From: Isoptericola jiangsuensis
Lineage (GTDB): Bacteria > Actinomycetota > Actinomycetes > Actinomycetales > Cellulomonadaceae
DNA: 64,000 bases
NCBI RefSeq assembly: GCF_002563715.1
Contig: NZ_PDJJ01000001.1
Coordinates: 186,001-250,000 of the forward strand
Direction: 5' to 3'
Below are positions 50,157 through 58,770 of the stretch, piece after piece. The notes under the pieces were generated by a model. The model worked only from the letters and a program-made list of their open reading frames with translations. It was not told where the DNA came from and made no database searches. The first letter of the stretch is position 1. The number at the start of each line of letters is the position of its first letter. The translations under genes were made by a program, and so were the position numbers.

Positions 50157-51405
50157 CACCCGGCCCACCCAGGACGTGTCCACCGGCACGCCGGCACCCG
50201 CCGGCCCCGCCGCCACGGCCACCGCCCCGCGGCGGCCCGGCACCGCCCGGATCGTGCGCCTCGTCGCGCTCGTCGTCGGCGTCGCCCTCGTCCTGTCCTT
50301 CCCGACGATCGCCCCCAACCCGTACATCCTGTCCGCGGGCGTCGTCGTCCTCAGCTACGCCTGCACCGCCACCGCCTGGAACTTCATGGGCGGCTTCACC
50401 GGCTACGTGTCGCTCGGCCACGCCGCGTTCTTCGGCCTCGGGGCGTACGCCACCGGCCTGCTGATCCGCGACGTCGGCCTGCCGAGCTTCGTCGCCCTGC
50501 TGCTGGGTGGGGTCGTCGTGCTCCTCGTGACGATCCCCGTCGGCATCGCGGCCCTGCGGGTGCGCGGCGCGTCGTTCGTCATCGTGTCCATCTCGTTCGT
50601 GCTGATCCTGCTGCTCGTCTTCCAGGCGTGGGGTGCGTTCACCGGCGGCTCCGACGGCCTCGTCGTGCCCCGCCCGTTCCCCGACCTGCTGCGCCCCGAG
50701 CACCACCAGGTGTTCTTCTACCTGTTCGCGGCGCTCCTCGCCGTCATGCTGGTCTGCTGGTGGGCGATCGACCGCTCCCGATTCGGCACCGGCCTCAAGG
50801 CGGTCCGCGAGGACGAGGACAAGGCCCAGGCGCTCGGCGTTCCGACGCGCAACTACAAGCTCGTCGCCTACGTCACCTCGGCAACGTTCACCGGCCTGGC
50901 CGGCGGCCTGTACGCCCTCTGGTTCGGCGACCTCGACCCGATCTTCCAGTTCTCCATCATGCTCGGCACCTACATGGTGCTCATGGCCCTGCTCGGCGGG
51001 GTGCGGCACCTGTTCGGCCCGCTGCTCGGCGCGGTCATCGTGGGCGTCGGCCTGGAGTACTTCAAGCTCGAGTTCGGCGACACCCAGCTCCACCTCGTCG
51101 CCACCGCCCTGCTGCTCGGCGTGGTCGTGCTGTTCATGCCAGACGGGATCATCCCGGCGGTCGCGAGCCTCTTCAAGCGGTTCGGCCCGCAGGACTCCTC
51201 GATCCGCGAGATCACGGCGGCCGAGCTCCTGGAGCGCAACCGTGCCGCCGCGGCCTCCGCCACCTCGGCCTCCGAGACCGCCGGGAGCGCGGTCGAGGAC
51301 GACGGGCCGCATCGTGGCGGGCCCGACGGGAGCGCGCGAGGCACGAGCGAGCGGACGGAAGATGCGGCCCGCCGTCCGCGGTCGGGCCCGAAGGAGGACC
51401 GATGA
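50140..51405 (+). CDS. Liv-type ABC transporter permease (LivM-like) with long C-terminal tail
   Basis: A 421-residue permease. TTG 50140 follows GGAGG closely, inside the end of the preceding gene. The LivM core runs to about residue 355, with NFMGGFTGYVSLGHAAFFGLGAYATGLL and GTGLKAVREDEDKAQALGVPTRNYKLVAYVTSATFTGLAGGLYALW as its hallmarks. The last 65 residues (from RNRAAAASATSASE onward) are an Ala/Ser then Arg/Asp/Gly-rich tail unlike LivM and include an inverted repeat at 51304-51370, so the gene end may have absorbed an intergenic element. The stop overlaps the next ATG. Confidence 0.9.
   Translation: MPNASDTRPTQDVSTGTPAPAGPAATATAPRRPGTARIVRLVALVVGVALVLSFPTIAPNPYILSAGVVVLSYACTATAWNFMGGFTGYVSLGHAAFFGLGAYATGLLIRDVGLPSFVALLLGGVVVLLVTIPVGIAALRVRGASFVIVSISFVLILLLVFQAWGAFTGGSDGLVVPRPFPDLLRPEHHQVFFYLFAALLAVMLVCWWAIDRSRFGTGLKAVREDEDKAQALGVPTRNYKLVAYVTSATFTGLAGGLYALWFGDLDPIFQFSIMLGTYMVLMALLGGVRHLFGPLLGAVIVGVGLEYFKLEFGDTQLHLVATALLLGVVVLFMPDGIIPAVASLFKRFGPQDSSIREITAAELLERNRAAAASATSASETAGSAVEDDGPHRGGPDGSARGTSERTEDAARRPRSGPKEDR
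51304..51370. repeat. Inverted repeat inside the 3' end of the LivM-like gene
   Basis: GGGCCGCATC (51304-51313) is complementary to GATGCGGCCC (51361-51370). The 47 bases between are rich in GCGAG/GAGCG motifs. It encodes part of the non-conserved permease tail. Confidence 0.6.
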
Positions 51406-52160
51406 CCACCACCACCGCACCGCCGACGACCCGCAACCTCGAGACCGTCGGCCTCACCAAGTCGTTCGGCGGGGTGCACGCCGTGCGGGACGCCACCGTG
51501 ACGTTCCACCACGGCAAGATCAACGCCCTCATCGGCCCGAACGGGTCGGGCAAGACGACGTTCTTCAACTGCGTGACCGGCATGATCAAGCCCGACTCCG
51601 GGACGGTCACGTTCAAGGGCGACGACATCACCGGCAAGGCCCCGCACAAGATCGCGCGGGCCGGGATCGGCCGCAGCTTCCAGCTGTGCCGCGTGTTCCC
51701 CCGCATGACCGTGCTGGAGAACATGCTGGTGGCCGTGCGGCGCACGAAGGTCACCGACCTGCTGCGCGGCGCCCGCAACGCCGAGGAGATCGACAAGGCC
51801 CGCGCGCTGCTCGTGCGGGTCGGCATCGACCACCTGGAGAACGTCGAGGCGCGCAACCTGTCCTACGGGCAGCAGAAGCTCCTTGAGCTCGCCGGGGTGC
51901 TCATGGGCGACCCCGACACGATCATGCTCGACGAGCCCGCCGGCGGCGTGAACCCCGCCCTCATCGGGCGCATCGGGACCCTCGTCCAGGAGCTCAACGC
52001 CGAGGGCCGCACGTTCCTCGTCGTCGAGCACAACATGGACATGGTGATGAGCCTGTCGCACCACGTCATCGTGTTCGACCGCGGCGCCCCCATCGCCGAG
52101 GGCACCCCCGCCGTCGTGCAGTCCGACCCGCGAGTTTTGGAGGCCTACCTTGGCGTCTGA
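51402..52160 (+). CDS. Liv-type ABC transporter ATPase (LivG-like)
   Basis: A 252-residue ATPase. Walker A is LIGPNGSGKTTFFN, the signature LSYGQQKLLELAGVLMG, Walker B TIMLDEPAGGVNP, and HNMDMVMSLSHHV the switch. The SFQLCRVFPRMTVLENMLV Q-loop is that of LivG. ATG 51402 overlaps the previous stop (ATGA) and has AAGGAGG upstream. Confidence 0.93.
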   Translation: MTTTTAPPTTRNLETVGLTKSFGGVHAVRDATVTFHHGKINALIGPNGSGKTTFFNCVTGMIKPDSGTVTFKGDDITGKAPHKIARAGIGRSFQLCRVFPRMTVLENMLVAVRRTKVTDLLRGARNAEEIDKARALLVRVGIDHLENVEARNLSYGQQKLLELAGVLMGDPDTIMLDEPAGGVNPALIGRIGTLVQELNAEGRTFLVVEHNMDMVMSLSHHVIVFDRGAPIAEGTPAVVQSDPRVLEAYLGV

Positions 52161-52920
52161 CCAGAACCCCGCGCAGGGGTCCGAGTACCTGCTCGAGCTG
52201 GACGACGTCCAGGCCGGGTACGGCCGGGCGGCGATGGTGCTGCGCGGTCTGACGATCAGGGTCCCGGCCGCCACGGTCGTGTGCCTCGTCGGGCCGAACG
52301 GCGCCGGCAAGTCCACCGTCCTCAAGGTCGCGAGCGGCCTGCTCAAGCCGCGGTCGGGACGCATCCTCGTCGGCGGGCAGGACGTCACCGGGCAGGGACC
52401 GCAGGAGATGCTGTCCTCCGGCCTGGCACACGTGCTCCAGGGGCACAGCGTGTTCCGCGAGATGACGGTCGCGGAGAACGTGCTCCTCGGCGCGTACTCG
52501 CTGCGCGACAAGGAGAAGATCGCCGAGCGCGTCGCGTTCGTCCAGGAGCTGTTCCCCATCGTGGGGGAGCGGTGGAAGCAGCTCGCCGGCCTGCTGTCCG
52601 GCGGGCAGCAGAAGCAGGTCGAGTTCGCGCGCTCGCTCATGGTGAGCCCGCGGGTCGTGCTGCTCGACGAGCCGTCGATGGGTCTCGACCCGAAGACCAC
52701 CGGCACCGTGTTCGAGCAGGTCGTGCGGATGCGCGACGCCGGCGTGGCCGTGCTGCTCGTGGAGCAGAACGCCCGCCGCGCGCTCGAGACGGCGGACATC
52801 GGCTGCGTCCTCGACCTCGGCCGCGTCCACATCACCGGCCCGGCGCCCGAGCTTCTCGCCGACCCGCAGCTGTCCGAGCTCTACCTGGGCGGACGCCCGT
52901 CGGGGACGGCGGTCCGCTGA
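52150..52920 (+). CDS. Liv-type ABC transporter ATPase (LivF-like)
   Basis: A 256-residue ATPase. TTG 52150 is preceded by GGAGG (52139-52143) and overlaps the LivG-like gene by 11 bases. Walker A is [14 protein letters not shown], the signature LSGGQQKQVEFARSLM, Walker B VVLLDEPSMGLDP, and LLVEQNARRALETADIG the LivF-type switch. It completes the two-ATPase, two-permease transporter. A palindrome follows 13 bases after the stop. Confidence 0.93.
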   Translation: MASDQNPAQGSEYLLELDDVQAGYGRAAMVLRGLTIRVPAATVVCLVGPNGAGKSTVLKVASGLLKPRSGRILVGGQDVTGQGPQEMLSSGLAHVLQGHSVFREMTVAENVLLGAYSLRDKEKIAERVAFVQELFPIVGERWKQLAGLLSGGQQKQVEFARSLMVSPRVVLLDEPSMGLDPKTTGTVFEQVVRMRDAGVAVLLVEQNARRALETADIGCVLDLGRVHITGPAPELLADPQLSELYLGGRPSGTAVR

Positions 52921-52933
52921 CGGCGTCCCACCC

Positions 52934-52996
52934 CGTCGAGCGTCTCTGAAAGTCCGGCATGAGGGCCCGGACCCGGACTTTCAGAGACGCTCGGCG
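52934..52996. repeat. Long intergenic palindrome, copy 2
   Basis: Arms 52934-52957 and 52973-52996 are 24 bases with one mismatch, loop 15 bases. The core is identical to copy 1 (GTCGAGCGTCTCTGAAAGTC). It follows the Liv-type operon and probably terminates it. Confidence 0.9.
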
Positions 52997-53020
52997 TCGG
53001 AGCAGCACCCCCACCGACCC

Positions 53021-53111
53021 CCACCGGTGCCCGTGACCTCGAACCGGGCACCGGTGGTGGCTGCGCGCGCAGCCACGCAGGACTCCCGTCGGGCGCACCA
53101 CGCCCGACGGG
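53021..53111. other. Three consecutive perfect hairpins upstream of the PQQ-dehydrogenase-like gene
   Basis: Hairpin A has 13-bp arms (53021-53033 and 53045-53057) with an 11-base loop. Palindrome B is GGCTGCGCGCGCAGCC (53059-53074). Hairpin C is CCCGTCGGGCG (53085-53095) and CGCCCGACGGG (53101-53111) with a 5-base loop. With palindrome copy 2 just before, the whole 240-base gap is nearly continuous secondary structure. About 50 bases without structure remain before the ATG at 53162. Confidence 0.8.
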
Positions 53112-53161
53112 TGGCAGTGAAGGCACATCCGGAATCGACAACGACGTTGAGAGGCAGACGG

Positions 53162-56100
53162 ATGCAACAGCGCACCACCAGACCGTGGGCGACCGGCTCA
53201 CGACGCACCGACCGCGGCCCCGCACCCTCGGGTGCCGCACGACTCGCGGCCGCCGTCACGGCGACCGCACTCGTCGGGGCCGCCCTGACGACCCTCCCCG
53301 CCGCCGCGGCGGACGAACCCGCCGAGTTCACCGAGCTGCTGAGCTTCGAGCAGTACGAGCGGACCGCGCTGAACGGGCAGGACGGCTGGACGTCGTCCAC
53401 GGCGCCCCGCGTCATCGCGGACCCGTTGAACGCGAACAACCAGGTCCTGGAGTCCGTGGGCGGGGGGCAGAAGTCCTACCGGGCGATCCCGCCCATCGCG
53501 GACGGGGACACCGGCACGCTGTTCTTCCGGTTCATGCGGACCGGCAGCGTGGACACGTCGTTCGGGCTCACCGACGTCGACGCGCCGTCCGACTACCCGA
53601 ACAGCCGCGCGTACGTGAACAACCAGAACAACGACGTGATGCTGGTGCGCGACGGCGGCGCGTTCACGCCCGCCGGCGTGTGGTCCCGGGACACGTGGCA
53701 GTGCGTGTGGATCGTCGCGGACAACGCCGCCGACAAGGTGACCGTGTACAGCCAGGGCGGCCCGTACGAGGACATCACCCGGCTGCCCGAGGGCACCGAG
53801 CGGCAGTTCGGGTTCCGGCAGGCCGTCAACGGCGCGCTGGACCGGTTCTTCTGGATCAACGGGTCCAGCAGCACCGGGCGGCTCATGCTCGACGACGTCG
53901 CGGTGGACAACACGGGCGTGAACCTCGGCAACCCGACGGGCAACCCGGCGGACTGCGCGGCCGGGGGCACCCAGCCCGACGCGCCGCTGCTCAACCCGCT
54001 GCCGGACCCGGAGATGTCGACGCTCGGCATCGAGGTGACCGAGCTGGCGCAGCTCCCCGAGTCGCACACGACCCCGGCCACGCAGGACCAGCGTCTGGTG
54101 CGGCACAACCGCATCACGCACCTCGACGAGGTGCCGGACGGCTCGGGCCGCCTCATGGTGCCGGACAACAACGCGATCCTCTACCTGGTGGACGACGAGT
54201 CCGGTGAGTACGTCCCGTACCTGGACGTGCGCGAGGCGTTCATCGACAACTTCCACAACAGCGCGGGCCTCGGCACCGGGCTCGGCGCGGCCGAGTTCCA
54301 CCCGGACTTCGCCGAGAACGGCCTGTTCTACACGGTGCACACCGAGGCCGGCACCGCGCTGACCCAGGACACGCCCGACTTCCCCGGCTACGGCAACACG
54401 GCCTTCCACAGCGTCATCACCGAGTGGAAGGCGGACGACCCGTCCGCCGCGACGTTCTCCGGCACGTCCCGGGAGATCCTGCGCGTCCCGTTCGCCGGGC
54501 GCGTGCACACCGTCCAGCAGATCGCGTTCAACCCGACCGTGTCCGAGGGCGACGCCGACTACGGCAACCTGTACGTCCTCGTCGGCGACGGCGGCAACGG
54601 CGTCGGCAACGGCAACCCGCAGGACCTCGCCACCCCGCAGGGCAAGATCCTGCGGATCGACCCGTCCGGCGACGACTCCGCGAACGGCGAGTACGGCATC
54701 CCCGCCGACAACCCGTTCCTCGACGACGCCGCGGCGCTGCCGGAGATCTACGCCGTCGGTCTGCGCGACCCGCACCGTATCAGCTGGGACCCGGCCGGTG
54801 ACCACACGATGTACCTCGGGCACATCGGCGAGTGGCAGGTCGAGTCGATCTACGCCGTCGAGCCGGGCGACAACTTCGGCTGGTCCGTGCGCGAGGGCTC
54901 GTTCCGCGCCGACAACCGGCAGATCTACCCGCTGCCCGCCGACGACGCCGGCTTCACCTACCCGGTGGCGGCCTACGACCACAACCGTGACCCCGGTCAG
55001 ACCGGTGACGCGGGCGTGGCCGTGAACGGCGGCTTCGTGTACCGCGGCGAGATCCCCGAGCTGCGCGGCAAGTACGTGTTCACCGACCTGGTGCGCGGCT
55101 GGGTGCTCGCCACCGAGGCGGACGAGATGGTCCGCAACGACGGCGACGTGGCGGACCTCGCCACGATCGAGCAGCTCCGCGTGTTCGTGGACGGTGAGGA
55201 GACCACCTTCCAGGAGCTCGTCGGGGACAACCGCGTCGACCTGCGGTTCGGCTCCGCCGACGGCGAGCTGTACCTCGTCGCCAAGGCGAACGGGAAGATC
55301 TGGAGGGTCACCGGGGCCCGGACGGTCTCCGCGAAGTCGCCCTTCGCCCTGCCGGAGCTCGCCGGGAACCTCGTCGCCCACTACGACTTCGACCACCCCG
55401 TGGCCGGGTCGCCCACGAAGGAGGCCGACCAGGGCTGGTCCGGCACGAACATCGACCTCATCAACGGCGGCGTCGAGATGCGCGTCGCCGACCGGGCCTA
55501 CCCGGGCGCGGGCGAGGCGCTGCAGACGCAGCAGATGAGCCCCCGCACGGCGTCCAACGACGACTGGAAGGCCGGCGTCTACGACGCGAGCGGCGTCGAC
55601 ACCCTCGACGCGTTCGCGGGGACCGACGAGGCCGCCGTCATGGGCTGGTTCAAGCCCACCGGCGACCACCCGGCCCTCAACTCCGGCACGTCCAACCCGG
55701 ACGACCGGTACAACGCGATCGGCCTCGCGGGCGTCCTCACCGGCACCTCCGACGGCCACGCCGTCCGGGCGCTCCTCGAGGTCATCACCGTGAACGGCGA
55801 GCTCAAGGTCGTCGCGCTCGGCCGCCGGGTCGACGGGGCCGGGTCGTGGACCTACGCCGCGGACCTGCCCTGGCAGGACATCCTGCAGAAGGGGAAGTGG
55901 GTCCACCTCGCCGCCACGTTCGACTTCGCCGACGGCGAGATGAAGCTCTTCATGAACGGCGAGGAGCTCGACGGCACCTACACGGCGTCCAACACGTGGG
56001 GATCCGGGTCGACGTCCGACACCGCACCCGCCGGGATCAAGATCGGCGGCAGCTACCCGCAGAACACGCGGGAGGCCAACCCGTTCAACGGCCGCATGGA

Positions 56101-57355
56101 CGACCTGATGCTCCTCGACGTCGCCCCGACGCCCGCGCAGGTCGCCGCGCAGTACGCCCTGTTCGGCGCCGGCGAGCCCGTCGAGCCCGAGGCCCCGTCG
56201 TGCGCACCCGACGGCCAGGAGATCACCGACGTCATGTCGGCCGACGACTGGGCGCCGCGCACCCCGTCCAAGTGGGCGTTCCCCGGCGACGAGGTCGTCC
56301 TCACCGAGCCCGGCACCAACCCGAACGACGGCATCCGCCGCCCGTTCGAGTACGCCGTGCTCACCGAGGGCCCCGAGCTCGGGTCATTCGACCTGACCGG
56401 CCAGGTCCGGCTCGACGCCCCCGCGTCCGTCAACAACCGTGACGTCATCGTCGTCTTCGGCTGGCAGTCGGACACCGAGTACTACTACGCCCACCTCTCG
56501 CAGGACAACACGATCTACGCCCACAACGGCATCTTCAAGGTGAACAACGTCGACCGGGAGCGGATCGACGACCAGTGGGACGGCGCCGTCGGCGCACCCC
56601 CCGCGGTCACCGACGAGGAGTGGCACGACGTCCGCGTCGTGCGGTGCGCCGACTCCGGCGACATCGCCGTCTACGTCGACGGGCTCGACACCCCGCTGCT
56701 CACGGCGAACGACACCACGTTCGGCGAGGGCCGCGTCGGCTTCGGCTCGTTCGACAACAACGGCCGCCTGCGCGACCTCACCGTGACGGCGGACGCCCCG
56801 GCCGACACCACCGCCCCGACGGTGACCGTCAAGACCGGGTCGGAGTTCACCACCGGCGTCGAGGGCGCCTACGGCAAGGTGTCCTTCAAGCTGTTCGACG
56901 AGGGCAAGATCGACAAGGTCGTCCTCAACGGGGTCGAGAAGAACCTGACGGACGACGTCTGGTCCGACCTCAACTTCGTGCGGCCCGGCGTGTTCGGCGC
57001 CGTCGCCGGGGACAACACCCTCGTCGTGCACGACGTCGCGGGGAACACCACCACGGTGGAGTTCTTCCTCGACGCCGTCGCGCCGAAGGTCACCGTGAAG
57101 TCCGGCAGCGACGACACCGTGGGCGCCGACGGCACCTACGCCAAGGTGTCGTTCAAGCTGTACGACGCCCACAAGATCGACCGGCTCACCCTCAACGGGG
57201 TCGAGAAGAACCTGACGGACAACGTCTGGTCCGACCTCAACTTCGTGCGGCCCGGCGTGTTCGGCGCCGTCGCGGGGGAGAACACCCTGGTCGTGAAGGA
57301 CGTCGCGGGCAACGCCACCACGGTGACGTTCGTCCTCGACACCACGGTGTCGTAG
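53162..57355 (+). CDS. Large secreted PQQ-dependent sugar dehydrogenase-like multidomain protein
   Basis: A 1,397-residue exported protein with signal peptide ARLAAAVTATALVGAALTTLPAAAA. Residues about 55-270 are a beta-sandwich module (possible carbohydrate binding). Residues about 290-720 are a GSDH six-bladed propeller with VHTVQQIAFNP, GKILRIDPSGDD, AVGLRDPHRISWDPAGDHTMYLGHIGEWQVESIYAVEPGDNFGW, matching soluble PQQ glucose/sorbosone dehydrogenases. Residues about 730-1000 are a LamG/concanavalin-like domain (VMGWFKPTGDHP, WVHLAATFDFADGEMKLFMNG). Residues about 1010-1210 resemble a DUF1080-like sandwich. Two near-identical 85-residue Ig-like repeats end the chain. Likely an extracellular carbohydrate oxidase or binding protein; PQQ use is inferred. 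No anchor is present. Confidence 0.9.
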   Translation: MQQRTTRPWATGSRRTDRGPAPSGAARLAAAVTATALVGAALTTLPAAAADEPAEFTELLSFEQYERTALNGQDGWTSSTAPRVIADPLNANNQVLESVGGGQKSYRAIPPIADGDTGTLFFRFMRTGSVDTSFGLTDVDAPSDYPNSRAYVNNQNNDVMLVRDGGAFTPAGVWSRDTWQCVWIVADNAADKVTVYSQGGPYEDITRLPEGTERQFGFRQAVNGALDRFFWINGSSSTGRLMLDDVAVDNTGVNLGNPTGNPADCAAGGTQPDAPLLNPLPDPEMSTLGIEVTELAQLPESHTTPATQDQRLVRHNRITHLDEVPDGSGRLMVPDNNAILYLVDDESGEYVPYLDVREAFIDNFHNSAGLGTGLGAAEFHPDFAENGLFYTVHTEAGTALTQDTPDFPGYGNTAFHSVITEWKADDPSAATFSGTSREILRVPFAGRVHTVQQIAFNPTVSEGDADYGNLYVLVGDGGNGVGNGNPQDLATPQGKILRIDPSGDDSANGEYGIPADNPFLDDAAALPEIYAVGLRDPHRISWDPAGDHTMYLGHIGEWQVESIYAVEPGDNFGWSVREGSFRADNRQIYPLPADDAGFTYPVAAYDHNRDPGQTGDAGVAVNGGFVYRGEIPELRGKYVFTDLVRGWVLATEADEMVRNDGDVADLATIEQLRVFVDGEETTFQELVGDNRVDLRFGSADGELYLVAKANGKIWRVTGARTVSAKSPFALPELAGNLVAHYDFDHPVAGSPTKEADQGWSGTNIDLINGGVEMRVADRAYPGAGEALQTQQMSPRTASNDDWKAGVYDASGVDTLDAFAGTDEAAVMGWFKPTGDHPALNSGTSNPDDRYNAIGLAGVLTGTSDGHAVRALLEVITVNGELKVVALGRRVDGAGSWTYAADLPWQDILQKGKWVHLAATFDFADGEMKLFMNGEELDGTYTASNTWGSGSTSDTAPAGIKIGGSYPQNTREANPFNGRMDDLMLLDVAPTPAQVAAQYALFGAGEPVEPEAPSCAPDGQEITDVMSADDWAPRTPSKWAFPGDEVVLTEPGTNPNDGIRRPFEYAVLTEGPELGSFDLTGQVRLDAPASVNNRDVIVVFGWQSDTEYYYAHLSQDNTIYAHNGIFKVNNVDRERIDDQWDGAVGAPPAVTDEEWHDVRVVRCADSGDIAVYVDGLDTPLLTANDTTFGEGRVGFGSFDNNGRLRDLTVTADAPADTTAPTVTVKTGSEFTTGVEGAYGKVSFKLFDEGKIDKVVLNGVEKNLTDDVWSDLNFVRPGVFGAVAGDNTLVVHDVAGNTTTVEFFLDAVAPKVTVKSGSDDTVGADGTYAKVSFKLYDAHKIDRLTLNGVEKNLTDNVWSDLNFVRPGVFGAVAGENTLVVKDVAGNATTVTFVLDTTVS

Positions 57356-57362
57356 GCCGCCC

Positions 57363-57423
57363 GTCGAGCGTCCCTGGACGTCAGCCGTCGAGACCGTCGT
57401 GCTGACGTCCAGGGACGCTCGAC
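57363..57423. repeat. Long intergenic palindrome, copy 3 (diverged core)
   Basis: Perfect 23-bp arms (57363-57385 and 57401-57423) with a 15-base loop lie between convergent genes. The outer GTCGAGCGTC matches the other copies, while the inner part differs (CCTGGACGTCAGC) yet stays perfectly paired, so changes have been compensated. Confidence 0.9.
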
Positions 57424-57434
57424 CGCGTCCCGGC

Positions 57435-57800
57435 TCAGGCCGGGTCGACCCGCAGCGTCGTCGCGGCCGCCGTCGGGCTCGTGATCGCCGCGACGGCCGA
57501 CCCGCCGCCGTACTTCGCGCGGTACGCCTGGTCGATCGCGGCGTCGTGGTCGTGGTCGTCGGTGAACGTCACGTCCGCGGCGACGCCGCCGGACTCGATC
57601 CGGCCCGTGCCCGTGCGCTGCACGCCCCGGTACCAGGCACCCTCGGTGCCGCGCACCGACCGGACGAACAGCTGGTCGTCCACGACGACGTGCCACACGA
57701 TGCGGGGCGTGCGCAGCGTGCCGTCGGGGCGGTGCGCGGCGACGTCGAGCTCGCCCGCACGGTCGATCGCCGCCAGGTCGGCGGGGTTCCAGTCGGTCAT
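57435..57800 (-). CDS. DUF2255 family protein
   Basis: A 121-residue protein. It starts MTDWNPADLAAIDRAGELDVAAHRPDG and has RIVWHVVVDDQLFVRSVRGTEGAWYRGVQRTGTGRIESGGV, the usual DUF2255 pattern resembling the pyridoxamine-oxidase/Ddn split barrel. Function is unknown. ATG 57800 has GAGGAGG upstream. The reading frame continues upstream into a short dehydrogenase remnant, which is not part of the protein. Confidence 0.88.
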   Translation of the reverse strand: MTDWNPADLAAIDRAGELDVAAHRPDGTLRTPRIVWHVVVDDQLFVRSVRGTEGAWYRGVQRTGTGRIESGGVAADVTFTDDHDHDAAIDQAYRAKYGGGSAVAAITSPTAAATTLRVDPA

Positions 57801-57854
57801 GGTTCCTCCTCGGTGTGATGCCGGCAGGTCGACCTGGGCGTCCCTCTGCCCTCG

Positions 57855-57944
57855 GCCGCCGAACAGCCCGTGGCAGCCCGCGTTCGACACGACGACGTCC
57901 ACGTGACCGTCGTCGAGCACCGCGTCGTCGAAGCGCTGTCCAGG
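57855..57944 (-). pseudogene. Fragment of a short-chain dehydrogenase gene
   Basis: Minus-strand codons here read QRFDDAVLDDGHVDVVVSN then AGCHGLFGG, the central part of an SDR Rossmann fold with the NAG motif. Nothing SDR-like precedes or follows. It is a decayed gene remnant of about 30 codons in the 166-base gap between the DUF2255 and carboxymuconolactone decarboxylase-like genes. Confidence 0.7.
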
Positions 57945-57966
57945 GGGACTCCTGTGTCGGGGCGGT

Positions 57967-58728
57967 TCAGTCCTGCGTCGCCGGGGCGACCGTGTCGAGG
58001 GCGCGCAGGGCGTTGAGCGTGCGCGGGTAGCCCACGTAGGGCAGCAGCTGGGTGATCACCGCGATCAGCGTCGCGCGGTCGTTCCCGACGCGCACGTTGG
58101 CGGCGAAGTGCCCGGCCACCTGGGGGTCCGCGCCGCCCAGGGCGACCAGCATCGACAGCGTGAGCAGCTCCCGCGTCGGCACGTCGAGCCCGCCGCGCGT
58201 GTAGTGGTCCCCGAAGCAGTTGGCCGAGAGGTAGCGCTGGACGTGCAGCGTGTCGTCCGGGGCGTTCTCGTACAGCGCGGCGACCGTCTCCGGGCCGACG
58301 ATCTGCTCCTGGACCGCGCGACCCTTCTCGGCGCGGTCCTGCGGCGTCGTCGAGGACCGCCCGGGCAGCGGCAGGTCGACCCCGCGCTCGACGAGCAGCT
58401 CGTTCGTCGCCTGCAGCACGTCGCGGACCCGGCCCATGCCGACGTAGGGCACCGCCTGGTAGACGACCTCCTTCAGCTCCACCGGGGTCACGCCCACCCG
58501 CAGCGCGCCGCCGGCCAGCTCCCGGAACTCGCCGAGGGCGCCGAGCGCGACGAGCGCCGCGAGCTGGACCAGGACCCGCGTGCGCACCTCGAGGGGCGCG
58601 TCGGCCTGGACGTCGTCGAACGCGAAGTTGTCGAAGTACTCGACCAGCTCCGGGTCGGTCCGTGCGAGGGTCGACGTGCGGTCGCCGAACAGCTCGTCGT
58701 GGTGGCGGCGTGCGGCCGGTGTGGGCAT
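57967..58728 (-). CDS. Carboxymuconolactone decarboxylase family protein (two CMD domains)
   Basis: A 253-residue protein with two CMD/AhpD-like helical domains. The first is about residues 25-115 (VRTRVLVQLAALVALGALGEFRELAGGAL, VTPVELKEVVYQAVPYVGMGRVRDVL). The second is about 150-245 (RYLSANCFGDHYTRGGLDVPTRELLTLSMLVALGGADPQVAGHF). A single Cys (NCFGDH) in place of the AhpD CxxC makes peroxidase activity uncertain. Related proteins sit in redox and aromatic-degradation clusters. It is followed in direction by DUF2255 and preceded by an alcohol dehydrogenase and aldo/keto reductases on the same strand. Confidence 0.9.
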   Translation of the reverse strand: MPTPAARRHHDELFGDRTSTLARTDPELVEYFDNFAFDDVQADAPLEVRTRVLVQLAALVALGALGEFRELAGGALRVGVTPVELKEVVYQAVPYVGMGRVRDVLQATNELLVERGVDLPLPGRSSTTPQDRAEKGRAVQEQIVGPETVAALYENAPDDTLHVQRYLSANCFGDHYTRGGLDVPTRELLTLSMLVALGGADPQVAGHFAANVRVGNDRATLIAVITQLLPYVGYPRTLNALRALDTVAPATQD

Positions 58729-58770
58729 CGGTTGCCTCCTGCGGCTGGTGGGTGGTGGGTGGGGTGGTGG

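Noticed and set aside
53021-53111. Known riboswitch in the leader of the PQQ-dehydrogenase-like gene
   Set aside because: The hairpins match no aptamer consensus I know; they are reported only as structure.
53198-55906. A 902-codon minus-strand frame
   Set aside because: It is antisense to the PQQ-dehydrogenase-like gene, with no motif and biased Val/Arg/Asp/Gly composition.
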